From: Falsigemmobacter intermedius
Lineage (GTDB): Bacteria; Pseudomonadota; Alphaproteobacteria; Rhodobacterales; Rhodobacteraceae
Assembly (NCBI RefSeq): GCF_004054105.1
Contig: NZ_SBLC01000016.1
Span: forward strand, 22,675-86,674
Reading direction: 5' to 3'
DNA length: 64,000 bases
Part shown: positions 55,666 through 63,912 of the stretch, piece by piece
Position numbering within the stretch: the first letter of the stretch is position 1
How the letters are laid out: every line of letters begins with the position of its first letter
The notes under the pieces: generated by a model
What the model was told of the DNA's origin: nothing
The model's input: the letters and a program-made list of their open reading frames with translations, nothing else
Database searches by the model: none
Program-made: the position numbers and the translations under genes

Positions 55666-56529
55666 ATGACGATGATCACTTTTATCCGCGACGACGCGGG
55701 CCTGGCCCTGCTGCGCTTTGACTTCGGCGGGGCGGCAGACGGGATCTTTTCGAAGGCCTTTCTCAGGGAGCTTGACGCCGCGGTGACGCGCGTGGCGCAG
55801 GAGGAGGACCTGACCGGCGTGATCCTTCTCCTCAAAGATGCCGGGCCGGAGATGGAGGCCGCAGAGATCCGTGCCCGGTTTTCCCTGCAGGGCACGGCGG
55901 TCGGGAGATCGGATCAGCTGCGCGCGGCCGGCGCGGTGCTGCGCCGTCTTGAGACCTGCGGCAGGCCGGTTGTTGCGGCGATCTGCGGTTCTGCGACCGG
56001 GGCCGGGTTTGAACTGGCGCTGGCCTGCCACCGCCGGATCGCGCTGAACGATCCCGACAGTCTGTTTGGCCTTTCGCAGGTGCGCTCGGGGCTGATGCCT
56101 GCTCTGGGCGGTACGCAGCGACTGCCGCGACTGATCTCCATTCCCAAAGCCCTGCCGCTTTTGCTGGAGGGGCAGCTTCTTGCGCCTGAAGACGCGCTGG
56201 CGGCGGGCCTGGTGCATGAACTGGCCGGGACGCCGGAGGATCTGATGGCCAGGGCCGCCGCCTGGTGTCTGAGCGCCCCCGCAGCGCAGCAGCCCTGGGA
56301 CGTGAAGGGCTTTCGCATCCCGGGCGGCACGGGGCCGCTGGCCCCCTTTGCAACGCGGGAGTTTCAGAACGGGACCTCACGGCTGAAAGCGGCGTCCGGG
56401 GACAACCCCGCGCCGCGCGCCATCCTCTCTGCGGTCTATGAAGGGACGCTTCTCCCGATCGATACCGCGTTGAAAATTGAGGCAGATTTCTGCGCGGTGC
56501 TGCTTGGGGGCGGGGCGGGCGCAGCCTGA
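55666..56529 (+). CDS. Enoyl-CoA hydratase/isomerase-like protein
   Basis: 287 residues, starting 2 nt after the thiolase stop. The crotonase fold is clear in AAICGSATGAGFELALACHR and SQVRSGLMPALGGTQRLPRL. The first oxyanion block is atypical (LLLKDAGPEMEAAEIRARFS) with no usual Gly-Gly, and only the second part is close to hydratases, so activity cannot be assumed. It ends the gene run; an auxiliary isomerase or hydrolase role is possible. Confidence 0.8.
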   Translation: MTMITFIRDDAGLALLRFDFGGAADGIFSKAFLRELDAAVTRVAQEEDLTGVILLLKDAGPEMEAAEIRARFSLQGTAVGRSDQLRAAGAVLRRLETCGRPVVAAICGSATGAGFELALACHRRIALNDPDSLFGLSQVRSGLMPALGGTQRLPRLISIPKALPLLLEGQLLAPEDALAAGLVHELAGTPEDLMARAAAWCLSAPAAQQPWDVKGFRIPGGTGPLAPFATREFQNGTSRLKAASGDNPAPRAILSAVYEGTLLPIDTALKIEADFCAVLLGGGAGAA

Positions 56530-56654
56530 CGCGGCTGTTGCCTGATTGCCGGGCGGCGGCGGCGGGGCTTCCCGCCGCGGCCCCTGCATCCGCGGCGCAG
56601 GCTTACCCCTCAGGCATGGCCGCGCTGCGAAACACGTGCAACGCGAAGGGCCCT

Positions 56655-57878
56655 TCAGCCCTGCGTCCGGCAATATCGGCAGATGGCCTCTGCCGCCACA
56701 TGGAGGCCAAGCTCAAGATCGGCGCGGGCGGTGTCTTCGGCAAAGCTGTGGCTGATCCCCGCGATGGAGGGCACAAAGAGCATTGCCATGGGCATCCGCT
56801 CTGACAGATTGGCCGCATCATGCAAAGCGCCCGAGGTCATCACCCGCCATTTCCCCGGCGCAAGCTCTCCGGCCGCCTGTGACAGCGCCGCCACGAGGCC
56901 GGGATCGCTGAGGGTGGGGGGCAGGCTGTCGCAGCCAAAGCGCTCCCATGTCAGTTTTTTTTCTGCCGCGACTTCTTCGGCGGTCGCATAGATGATGTCG
57001 CGCATCTGATCGAGGCGGGCCTCCTCACCATCGCGCCACTGCAGGGTGAAATCAGCCCGGCCTGGCACCACGGAATTGGCATTGGGCTGCAGATCGACCC
57101 GCCCGATGGTCCAGACCGTCGCCGGGGTGGCCTCCTCCGCCAGCCGCTCATTGAGGCGGGTGGCCAGGGTGACAAGACCCTGAAAGGCATCGCGGCGCAG
57201 ATGCATCAGCGTCGTTCCCGCGTGGTTCTGCTCTCCGGTGAAGCGCATCCGCTCAGTCCGGATGCCGACGATGGCCCCGACCACGCCGATCTGCTCACCG
57301 GCAAGATCGAGCAGGCCGCCCTGTTCGATATGCAGCTCCAGAAAGCCGTGAAACCGCTCAGGCGAGACCGCGCGCGGGGCGGGCAGGCGGTCGCGGCTGA
57401 CCCGTGCCTGCGCGAGGCTGAGACCATCGTCGTCACAGCCAAGGTCTGCTTCTTCTAGGCTCAGCGCGCCGGTCCAGTAGCGCGAACCGATCAGATTGCC
57501 AAAGCGCCCCTCTTCATCCTGAAACGAGACGCAGGCGATCGGCGGGCCGCCCTGTTCCAGGCTGGCCCTCGCAAGCTCAAGCCCGGCAATGACGCCGTAA
57601 GCCCCGTCGAGCCAGCCCCCTTCCGGCTGCGTATCGCTGTGCGAGCCGACCAGAAGCGCGGGCGCATTGCCCGGCGGCAGGCCGAACACATTGCCCAGGG
57701 CATCGACAGAGACCTCAAGCCCCGCCTCTTCCATGCGATGCACCAGCCAGGCCCGCGCGTCAATATCAGCCTCAGAGAAGGCCGGACGCACGACGCCCGT
57801 GCTGACCCGGCCGATCTCCCGAAGGGCGTCCAGGTCACGAAGCAGGCGTTTGCTGTCAGCGATAAAGGTGGCGGCCAT
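56655..57878 (-). CDS. M20 family amidase (carbamoylase / allantoate amidohydrolase type)
   Basis: 407 residues from ATG 57878. Metal-site residues include His80 (VGSHSDTQPEGG), Asp91 (LDGAYGV) and the Glu pair in SFQDEEGRFG, with LELHIEQGGLLDLAGEQIGV and QNHAGTTLMHLRRDA typical of the hydantoinase/carbamoylase group. It is distinct from the M20 protein at 25780 and closer to allantoate amidohydrolase. It faces the CoA-pathway operon and has no obvious partner gene. Confidence 0.9.
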   Translation of the reverse strand: MAATFIADSKRLLRDLDALREIGRVSTGVVRPAFSEADIDARAWLVHRMEEAGLEVSVDALGNVFGLPPGNAPALLVGSHSDTQPEGGWLDGAYGVIAGLELARASLEQGGPPIACVSFQDEEGRFGNLIGSRYWTGALSLEEADLGCDDDGLSLAQARVSRDRLPAPRAVSPERFHGFLELHIEQGGLLDLAGEQIGVVGAIVGIRTERMRFTGEQNHAGTTLMHLRRDAFQGLVTLATRLNERLAEEATPATVWTIGRVDLQPNANSVVPGRADFTLQWRDGEEARLDQMRDIIYATAEEVAAEKKLTWERFGCDSLPPTLSDPGLVAALSQAAGELAPGKWRVMTSGALHDAANLSERMPMAMLFVPSIAGISHSFAEDTARADLELGLHVAAEAICRYCRTQG

Positions 57879-58228
57879 GAGAGGATCACTTCCGTATGTC
57901 TGGGCAGAACGGGCATGCCTGCGCGGCGAAACCGGTGCTGTTGCAGGGCTGAGGAAAGGTATAGGGAGGCCTCTGATATCCCTCAATCCGCATCTTCCCA
58001 TGTTTCGTGAAAAACCTCTGACCCTGCCCGCTGCCAGCCCCTTTGTGCGGCTGATTGCCGGGGCTGCGCCGGACGCCAGGGCCGCATTGAAGCTTCCCGA
58101 GGCCCTGCGAGGGAGGGCAGAGCCGAAGCCTGCCTTCGATCTTCAGGCCGCCCAGCACAACCTGCGAAAGGCCTTTCTGCCGTCAAAAGGCTGAGGTTGA
58201 GGAGACATCCGGGAGATGAGTGCCAGAG
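57879..58228. other. Intergenic region, no firm gene
   Basis: Between the M20 gene and TRAP transporter 3, both on the minus strand. A plus-strand frame at 58000-58194 could encode 64 residues (MFREKPLTLPAASPFVRLIA and on), but it lacks a good ribosome site and clear codon bias, so I do not call it a gene. The M20 promoter must lie in the lower part. Confidence 0.4.
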
Positions 58229-58258
58229 GAAAAGGCACCGCATCCCCGGATGCGGTGC
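58229..58258 (-). terminator. Terminator of TRAP transporter 3 operon
   Basis: GGCACCGCATCC (58233-58244) and GGATGCGGTGCC (58247-58258) form a perfect 12-bp inverted repeat. On the minus strand it is followed by TTTTCC and lies 24 nt after the dctM stop. Confidence 0.85.
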
Positions 58259-58282
58259 CCTGTCTCAGATCAGCGCCCCGGC

Positions 58283-59587
58283 TTAAAGATCATACATCAG
58301 CGAGGGCAGAACCGAGACGATCTGCGGCATCACGGTGATCAGGATCAGCGCAAGGATCAGCAGCAGGAAGAAGGGCAGCGCCGCTTTGGACAGCCACCAC
58401 AGATCCCGCCCCGTCATGCCCTGAAGCACAAAGAGGTTCAGACCGACCGGCGGGGTCAGCTGACCCATCTCAACCACCATCACGAGGAAGATCCCGAACC
58501 AGATCGGATCAATGCCCGCCTGCAGGATCGTCGGCAGCAGGACGGCGGTGGTCAGCACCACAATCGAGACCCCGTCGAGGAAGCAGCCCAGCCCCACGAA
58601 GAAGATGGCCAGCGCAAAGATCAGCGTCCCGTTGCTCAGCCCCATGCCACCGATCCAGGCCGCGATCCGGGCGGGCAGACCCGAGTAGCCCATTGAAAGC
58701 GTGAGGAAAGCCGCACCCGCCATGATGAAGGCGATCATTGCCGAGGACATGGTGGCGGCAATCGCGCTGTCTTTGAAGCTCGCCCAGCTCAGATCGCCGA
58801 ACCACCAGCTCAGCAGCAGCGACAGCACCACGCCCACGGCTGCGGAATCCGTCGGCGAGGCCCAGCCCAGATAAATCGAGCCGATGACGCCCCCGATCAG
58901 CAGCGTGATCGGGATCAGCGAGCCGGAGCGGCGCAGTTTGGTTATGAAGGGCAGGGCCGGGTCTTTCGCAGGCACCTTTGACGGGTTCAGCATCGACCAG
59001 AGGCTGATATAGCCCATATAAAGGGCGACGATCAGCAGCCCCGGCAGAACGCCTGCCATGAACAGCCGCGCAATCGACTGTTCCGCCGCCACGCCATAGA
59101 CGATCAGGATAATCGAGGGCGGGATCATCAGGCCCAGCGTGCCTGAGCCTGCGATGGCCCCTAAGACCAGCTTTTCATCATAGCCGCGTTTTTGCAGCTC
59201 CGGCAGCGCAACTTTCGCCACCGTCGCACAGGTCGCGGCCGAAGAGCCGGAAACGGCGGCAAAAATGCCCGAGGCCATGATCCCGGTATGCGCCAGCCCC
59301 CCCGGCAGTGAGCGCAGCCAGGGCGAAAGCCCCTCAAAAAGGTCACGCGAGACCCGCGAGCGCAGCAGAATTTCCCCCATCCAGATGAAGAGCGGCAGCG
59401 CTGCGAGGCTCCACTCAGACGAGCTGGTCCAGAGGTTGGTCGCCAGAACCGATCCGAGCGGCGCATTGGAGAAAAGCACCATGCCGATCAGGCCGGTGAT
59501 AAAGAGCGCCATCGACACCCAGACCCCGAGTGCGAGGCTGGCGATCAGCGTGCCGACCAGAATGAGAGAGAGAAGCGTGTCGCTCAT
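58283..59587 (-). CDS. TRAP transporter large membrane protein (DctM), transporter 3
   Basis: 434 residues with about 12 hydrophobic segments. DctM motifs: IFAAVSGSSAATCATVAKVA, then IAGSGTLGLMIPPSIILIVY and MGQLTPPVGLNLFV. It is the last gene of dctPQM and overlaps dctQ by 4 nt. Confidence 0.94.
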   Translation of the reverse strand: MSDTLLSLILVGTLIASLALGVWVSMALFITGLIGMVLFSNAPLGSVLATNLWTSSSEWSLAALPLFIWMGEILLRSRVSRDLFEGLSPWLRSLPGGLAHTGIMASGIFAAVSGSSAATCATVAKVALPELQKRGYDEKLVLGAIAGSGTLGLMIPPSIILIVYGVAAEQSIARLFMAGVLPGLLIVALYMGYISLWSMLNPSKVPAKDPALPFITKLRRSGSLIPITLLIGGVIGSIYLGWASPTDSAAVGVVLSLLLSWWFGDLSWASFKDSAIAATMSSAMIAFIMAGAAFLTLSMGYSGLPARIAAWIGGMGLSNGTLIFALAIFFVGLGCFLDGVSIVVLTTAVLLPTILQAGIDPIWFGIFLVMVVEMGQLTPPVGLNLFVLQGMTGRDLWWLSKAALPFFLLLILALILITVMPQIVSVLPSLMYDL

Positions 59588-60138
59588 TGGACGGCGTCCT
59601 CGACGGTTGTATCCGGCTTCAGCGCGGCAGACTGGCCAAAGCGAATCATTTCCACCATGGTATCGAGGCAGGAAATGAAGAAAATAATCAGACCTGCGCT
59701 CATCCCGAGCTGCGGGATCCAGAGCGGCAGTTTCACAAGGCCGCTGGCCTTATCGCCCCAGAGCCAGCTTTCATAGGTCAGATGGGCGAAGTGCCAGGCC
59801 ATGAAGCCCGCAGCCACCGCTCCAAGGATCGAGACCAGGGTCAGCGTGACGCGCCGCGCGGCGAGCGGCAGACGGCCTTCCAGAATGGTCACGCGGATAT
59901 GGACCGCCTGACGAAACCCATAACCCAGCGACAGAAAAGTGGCCCAGCCAAGCGCATAGCCTGAAAAGAGCGCATAAGAGGGGATCAGAAGGGTCAGCTG
60001 CACCCCGAAAAGGGCGGTCGAGATGCTGTCGATCAGGTTCAGACCAACTTGGGTGAAAACAATCGCGGCAATGGCAATCAGCGCGAGAGCCGCCAGGGCC
60101 GCGCCTGCTTTATAGAGGGTATCCAATGCGTTGCGCAT
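59584..60138 (-). CDS. TRAP transporter small membrane protein (DctQ), transporter 3
   Basis: 184 residues from ATG 60138, which has a perfect GGAGGT site 5 nt before. Four hydrophobic segments (AALAALALIAIAAIVFTQVG and three more). The frame is open upstream to 60183, but that part would lie beyond the strong ribosome site. Confidence 0.91.
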   Translation of the reverse strand: MRNALDTLYKAGAALAALALIAIAAIVFTQVGLNLIDSISTALFGVQLTLLIPSYALFSGYALGWATFLSLGYGFRQAVHIRVTILEGRLPLAARRVTLTLVSILGAVAAGFMAWHFAHLTYESWLWGDKASGLVKLPLWIPQLGMSAGLIIFFISCLDTMVEMIRFGQSAALKPDTTVEDAVQ

Positions 60139-60162
60139 GCGACCTCCGTTCGTGCGGCGAAA

Positions 60163-60187
60163 GCCGGTGCGGCAGGACCGCACCGGC
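60163..60187 (-). other. Hairpin between dctP and dctQ of transporter 3
   Basis: GCCGGTGCGG (60163-60172) and CCGCACCGGC (60178-60187) form a perfect 10-bp stem with a 5-nt loop, just after the dctP stop. No T run follows, so it probably stabilises the dctP message 3' end and lowers read-through to dctQM. Confidence 0.7.
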
Positions 60188-60195
60188 AGGCCGGA

Positions 60196-61185
60196 TTATT
60201 GTGCCGGAGCGGCATTGAAGGCGGCCACGAGTGCAGCACCCGTTTCACCGGCTTCTTTGGCCCATTCCGCGCCCATGGTCACACCGATCTCTTTGAGTGA
60301 GGCATTCAGCGCTTCGCTGCCGTCAGAGACCTTGATGCCCTTTTCTTCGAGGATCTTCCGCATCGCGGCGTGATCTTCAGCCGACATCTTCCAGCCACGC
60401 TCTTCAGCAGCGGCGGCTGCGTCTTTCACGATCTGCTGCAGCTCAGGTGACAGGGCGTCAAAAGCACGCTGGTTCACAACCACCACGTTTTTCGGCAGGA
60501 AGGCCGAGACGTCGTAGAAATGGGTCAGGAAGTCCCAGGCCGAGCTGTTCACCCCGGTCGAGCTGGAGGTGATCATGGCGTTCACGCGGCCGGTCGAGAA
60601 GGCCTGCGCCAGATCCGGCACTTCCACCTGAGTGGGCACCGCCCCGAGAAGCTGGGCCAGACGCTCAGTCTGGGGGCTGTAGGCGCGCATTTTCAGCCCG
60701 CGAATATCCTCAACGGTGTTGATTTCGCGGTCGGTGTAAAGACCCTGACCCGGCCACGGCACTGAGAAAAGGGCGGTCATGCGCTGCTCGCCCAGCTTCT
60801 GCCCGAGCGCCTCTTTCGAGACCGCATAAAGGCGGGCGCTTTCGTCGTAAGACGCGGCCAGGAAGGGCACGGCATCCAGCGCAAAGAGCGGATCTTCATT
60901 GGCAAGGTTCGAGATGATGAATTCCCCGATCTCAACCTGACCCGAACGCACAGCGTTTTTGATCTCAGCGTGTTTGATCAGCGAGCCTGCCGGATGTACG
61001 ACGATCTTCAGCGCACCGTTAGAGGCTTTGTCGATCTCTTCTGCAAAGAGCTTGATGTTCTGGGTGTGAAAGTTCGCCTCCGGATAGGGCGTCGGCATCT
61101 GCCAGGTCGTCTGCGCGCTGACCGCGCCCGACATGAACAGACCGGCAGCCGCGGCAAAGGCGGTGGTTCTGAATGCACAGGTCAT
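60196..61185 (-). CDS. TRAP transporter substrate-binding protein (DctP), transporter 3
   Basis: 329 residues. A Sec signal peptide (TTAFAAAAGLFMSGAVSAQT) precedes a DctP fold: GALKIVVHPAGSLIKHAEIK, then VEDIRGLKMRAYSPQTERLA with the conserved Arg and AFSTGRVNAMITSSSTGVNS. It is the first gene of the operon and divergent from the MBL-fold hydrolase gene; the shared 170-bp region holds matching operator-like repeats. The ligand is likely a hydroxylated organic acid, judged from the divergent LhgO gene. Confidence 0.93.
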   Translation of the reverse strand: MTCAFRTTAFAAAAGLFMSGAVSAQTTWQMPTPYPEANFHTQNIKLFAEEIDKASNGALKIVVHPAGSLIKHAEIKNAVRSGQVEIGEFIISNLANEDPLFALDAVPFLAASYDESARLYAVSKEALGQKLGEQRMTALFSVPWPGQGLYTDREINTVEDIRGLKMRAYSPQTERLAQLLGAVPTQVEVPDLAQAFSTGRVNAMITSSSTGVNSSAWDFLTHFYDVSAFLPKNVVVVNQRAFDALSPELQQIVKDAAAAAEERGWKMSAEDHAAMRKILEEKGIKVSDGSEALNASLKEIGVTMGAEWAKEAGETGAALVAAFNAAPAQ

Positions 61186-61217
61186 TAATTTTCCTCCCGT
61201 TACAGGTCCCTGAGGTT

Positions 61218-61232
61218 ATTATTGATAATCAA
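61218..61232. promoter_or_regulatory. GntR-type operator copy 1 (dctP side)
   Basis: ATTATTGATAAT (61218-61229) is the exact reverse complement of copy 2, and within 61222-61232 the sequence TTGATAATCAA is a perfect palindrome. It lies 33-47 nt upstream of the dctP start. Confidence 0.7.
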
Positions 61233-61317
61233 CAGTGATCTGGCAAGGAAAATTCCCTTCGCCTCCATCAGCGTCATCGGAGGCGAATTTTTATTGACAT
61301 TGTAAGCCGTTCTCAGA

Positions 61318-61337
61318 TTGATACTATTATCAATAAT
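61318..61337. promoter_or_regulatory. GntR-type operator copy 2 (hydrolase side)
   Basis: TTGAT (61318-61322), 6 nt, ATCAA (61329-61333), overlapping ATTATCAATAAT (61326-61337), the inverse of copy 1. It lies 18-38 nt before the MBL-fold gene start. The GntR protein encoded in this operon is the likely ligand. Confidence 0.7.
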
Positions 61338-61355
61338 ATTGGCGGCAGTTCGGAT

Positions 61356-62048
61356 ATGACAGCGACAGACATGGAGATCATCCTGCCCGGAAGCTCGCTG
61401 AGCTTTCGGGGCGGCTTCTTTGGCTTCTCTGCCGTGGTTCTTTTGCGCCACCCCGACGCCGGACTGATCCTTTTTGATACCGGCCATCATTCCACGCGCC
61501 ACCTTCTGCTCGCAGGGCTGAAACGCGCTGGCGTCGCTCCGGCAGAGATCAGGACGGTGTTCCTGTCGCATCTGCATTTCGACCACATCGGCAATGCCGA
61601 GCTTTTTGAGGGAGCACGGTTTTTGATCCCCGCTGCCGAATGGGCCTATTGGCAGGACCCGCCGGCGGCGGATCTCTTCGGTTCAAAGCCGATCAATGCC
61701 TGGCTCGCACAGCAGAACTGCAGCTTTCTGCAGGAGGATGGCGAGATCGCTTCGGGGCTCCACTGGCGTCATGCGCCGGGCCATACCGGGGGCATCGGGC
61801 TTTTGCATTTCCAGGATGCGCAGGGGCGGCAGATCGTGGTCGCGGGCGATGCCTGCAAGACCTACCGCGAACTGGTGACCGGGCAGGGCGGCGAGGCTTT
61901 TGACCCCCTGGGCCGAACGGCGGAAACGCTTGCCTGGATACGGGAGACGGCGGATGTGGTGGTCTGTGGCCACCACCCGGTTCTGACCCGCGAGGGCCCG
62001 AACTGGGTCTGGGAGGAACTGACCACTCTGGAGCTGATCGCGCGATGA
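61356..62048 (+). CDS. Metallo-beta-lactamase-fold hydrolase (lactonase-like)
   Basis: 230 residues. The dinuclear metal motif HxHxDH reads SHLHFDHIG (His72, His74, Asp76, His77), with His143 (PGHTGG), Asp165 (VAGDACKTY) and a late VCGHHPVL. General layout resembles AHL lactonases and other lactone or thioester hydrolases. It is first in an operon with a GntR regulator and LhgO, overlapping the regulator by 4 nt. I infer that it opens a lactone or ester of the hydroxy acid oxidised by LhgO; no substrate is shown by sequence. Confidence 0.88.
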   Translation: MTATDMEIILPGSSLSFRGGFFGFSAVVLLRHPDAGLILFDTGHHSTRHLLLAGLKRAGVAPAEIRTVFLSHLHFDHIGNAELFEGARFLIPAAEWAYWQDPPAADLFGSKPINAWLAQQNCSFLQEDGEIASGLHWRHAPGHTGGIGLLHFQDAQGRQIVVAGDACKTYRELVTGQGGEAFDPLGRTAETLAWIRETADVVVCGHHPVLTREGPNWVWEELTTLELIAR

Positions 62049-62725
62049 GCCCGAAGGTGAAAGACAAAGACACCGGTCTCACGGATGTGCTGGAAGCCAT
62101 TGAGAGCCGGATCATCTTTGGCGAACTCAAGCCAGGCGATGAGCTGACCGAGGACGGTCTGATTGAGACGACGGGCGCCAAGCGCCATGTGGTGCGCGCG
62201 GCACTCGATCAGATGATCCGCAGCGGACTGGTCACCAAACAGCGCGGGCATTCCGCCCGGGTGCGGCGCTTCACCACGATTGAGGTCAACGAGCTTTATC
62301 ACATGCGCGCCGTTCTGCACCTTGAGGCCGTGCGGATCATGCCGCTTCCGGCGGTGGCGGCAGATGTGCTGCACCTCAGAGAGATCCTGAGTGACTATGA
62401 AGCGGCGGTAGAGGCCGGGGCGGCAGCGCTGCAGATCCACCGGCTCAATGACCGCTTTCACCGCGCGATCTGGGCTCTGAGCCGCAACAGCCTGCTCGAA
62501 GAGATGATCGACGCGCTGAACATCCGCTCAGCGGCGATCCGGTCTCATGGGATCACCCATGCAGGCTGGTTAAGCCAGGCCCGGATTGAACACCGCGAAA
62601 TGATCGATGTGATTGAGCGCGGCGATCGGGACCGGCTTGCGCGCCTCGTGGTGGATCACATGCATCCGACGCGGCGGATCTGGGAGGATATGCACGGAAT
62701 GAAGGGCGGAGACCAACAGCGATGA
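62045..62725 (+). CDS. GntR/FadR-family regulator (FCD)
   Basis: 226 residues. Winged helix at the N-terminus (IIFGELKPGDELTEDGLIET, then TGAKRHVVRAALDQMIRSGL) and FCD ligand domain with LNDRFHRAIWALSRN and EHREMIDVIERGDRDRLARL. Both ends overlap neighbours by ATGA, so it is tightly co-translated with the hydrolase and LhgO. It probably binds the paired operators at 61218 and 61318. Confidence 0.92.
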   Translation: MSPKVKDKDTGLTDVLEAIESRIIFGELKPGDELTEDGLIETTGAKRHVVRAALDQMIRSGLVTKQRGHSARVRRFTTIEVNELYHMRAVLHLEAVRIMPLPAVAADVLHLREILSDYEAAVEAGAAALQIHRLNDRFHRAIWALSRNSLLEEMIDALNIRSAAIRSHGITHAGWLSQARIEHREMIDVIERGDRDRLARLVVDHMHPTRRIWEDMHGMKGGDQQR

Positions 62726-63912
62726 GCACCACTTACGATTATCTGATCATCGGGGCAGGGATCCTCGGCGCAGCCCTTGGGGCCGAGATCACTCGGCGCA
62801 AACCCGGCGCCCGCATTCTCATTGCCGAAAAAGAGGCGACCCATGCCTTCCACCAGACCGGCCGCAACTCAGGGGTGGTGCATTCGGGGGTCTATTACAC
62901 CCCCGGCTCGCTGAAGGCCCGCTTTTGCCGCGAGGGGCTGGAGGAGACCCGCGCCTTTTGTCAGACCCATGGCATCGGCTATGACGCGCGCGGCAAGCTG
63001 ATCGTCGCCACCAATGCACTGGAAGAAAGCCGCCTTGGCAATCTTGAGACCCGGGCCGTCGAAAACGGGGTGATCGCAGAACGCCACGACCGTCAGAGCG
63101 TCGCGCGGCTTGAGCCGAATATCAACGGCGTTGCGGCACTGCATATCCCCTCAACGGCCATCGTGGATTACAAAGGCGTCACCGGGCAACTTCTTCGCGC
63201 GGTCGAAGCGGCAGGGGGGGAGATCCGCTTTAACGCAGAGGTCAGTGCGGTTGAGGCCGTCGGGGATCATTACCGCGCCACCGTGGGCGCAGAGGTGATT
63301 GAGGCCGGGCGTATCATTGCCTGCTCGGGCCTGGCCTCAGACCGGGTGGCGCGGATGCTGGGGATCGATCCGGGCGTGCGCATCCTGCCGTTCCGCGGCG
63401 AATATTTCGTGCTGCCCCGTGCACTGGACAGCATCGTTCACCGCATGATCTACCCGGTTCCGGACCCGAACCTGCCCTTCCTTGGCGTCCATCTGACACC
63501 GATGATCGACGGCACGACCACGGTGGGGCCAAATGCTGTCCTGTCGCTCGCGCGCGAGAAATACGGTCATCTGAGCGTGAACCTGCGCGATGCGCGGGAT
63601 GCGCTTTTCTATCCCGGTCTGTGGCGGCTGCTGCGCAAACATCCCAAAGCCACCCTCGATGAAGCCTGGGCCAGCCTTTATAAGCCCGGCTATCTGAAGC
63701 TCGTGCAGAAATATGCGCCCTCCATCCGGCTCTCGGATCTGAAGGTCTATCGCTCGGCCAACCGGGCGCAGGCTGTGACGCCGGATGGCAAACTGGTCGA
63801 TGACTTCCTGATCCGCTCTCACGGCGGGCTGACGGCGGTTTTGAACGCGCCCTCACCGGCAGCGACCTCGGCCCTGCCGATCGCGCGCTATATCGCGAAC
63901 CAGATCGACTGA
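62722..63912 (+). CDS. lhgO: L-2-hydroxyglutarate oxidase
   Basis: 396 residues of the DAO flavoprotein family. FAD motif IIGAGILGAALGAEI at residues 7-21; the text TGRNSGVVHSGVYYTPGSLK and FRGEYFVLP are diagnostic for LhgO. The enzyme oxidises L-2-hydroxyglutarate to 2-oxoglutarate, passing electrons to the membrane quinone pool in E. coli. In this operon it is the probable catabolic step after uptake by TRAP transporter 3. A related 2-hydroxy acid substrate cannot be excluded. Confidence 0.9.
   Translation: MSTTYDYLIIGAGILGAALGAEITRRKPGARILIAEKEATHAFHQTGRNSGVVHSGVYYTPGSLKARFCREGLEETRAFCQTHGIGYDARGKLIVATNALEESRLGNLETRAVENGVIAERHDRQSVARLEPNINGVAALHIPSTAIVDYKGVTGQLLRAVEAAGGEIRFNAEVSAVEAVGDHYRATVGAEVIEAGRIIACSGLASDRVARMLGIDPGVRILPFRGEYFVLPRALDSIVHRMIYPVPDPNLPFLGVHLTPMIDGTTTVGPNAVLSLAREKYGHLSVNLRDARDALFYPGLWRLLRKHPKATLDEAWASLYKPGYLKLVQKYAPSIRLSDLKVYRSANRAQAVTPDGKLVDDFLIRSHGGLTAVLNAPSPAATSALPIARYIANQID

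Noticed and set aside
58000..58194. 64-codon plus-strand frame in the gap between the M20 gene and TRAP transporter 3
   Set aside because: Codon third-position GC is only moderate, no clear ribosome site, no homologue recognised. Kept only as a note.
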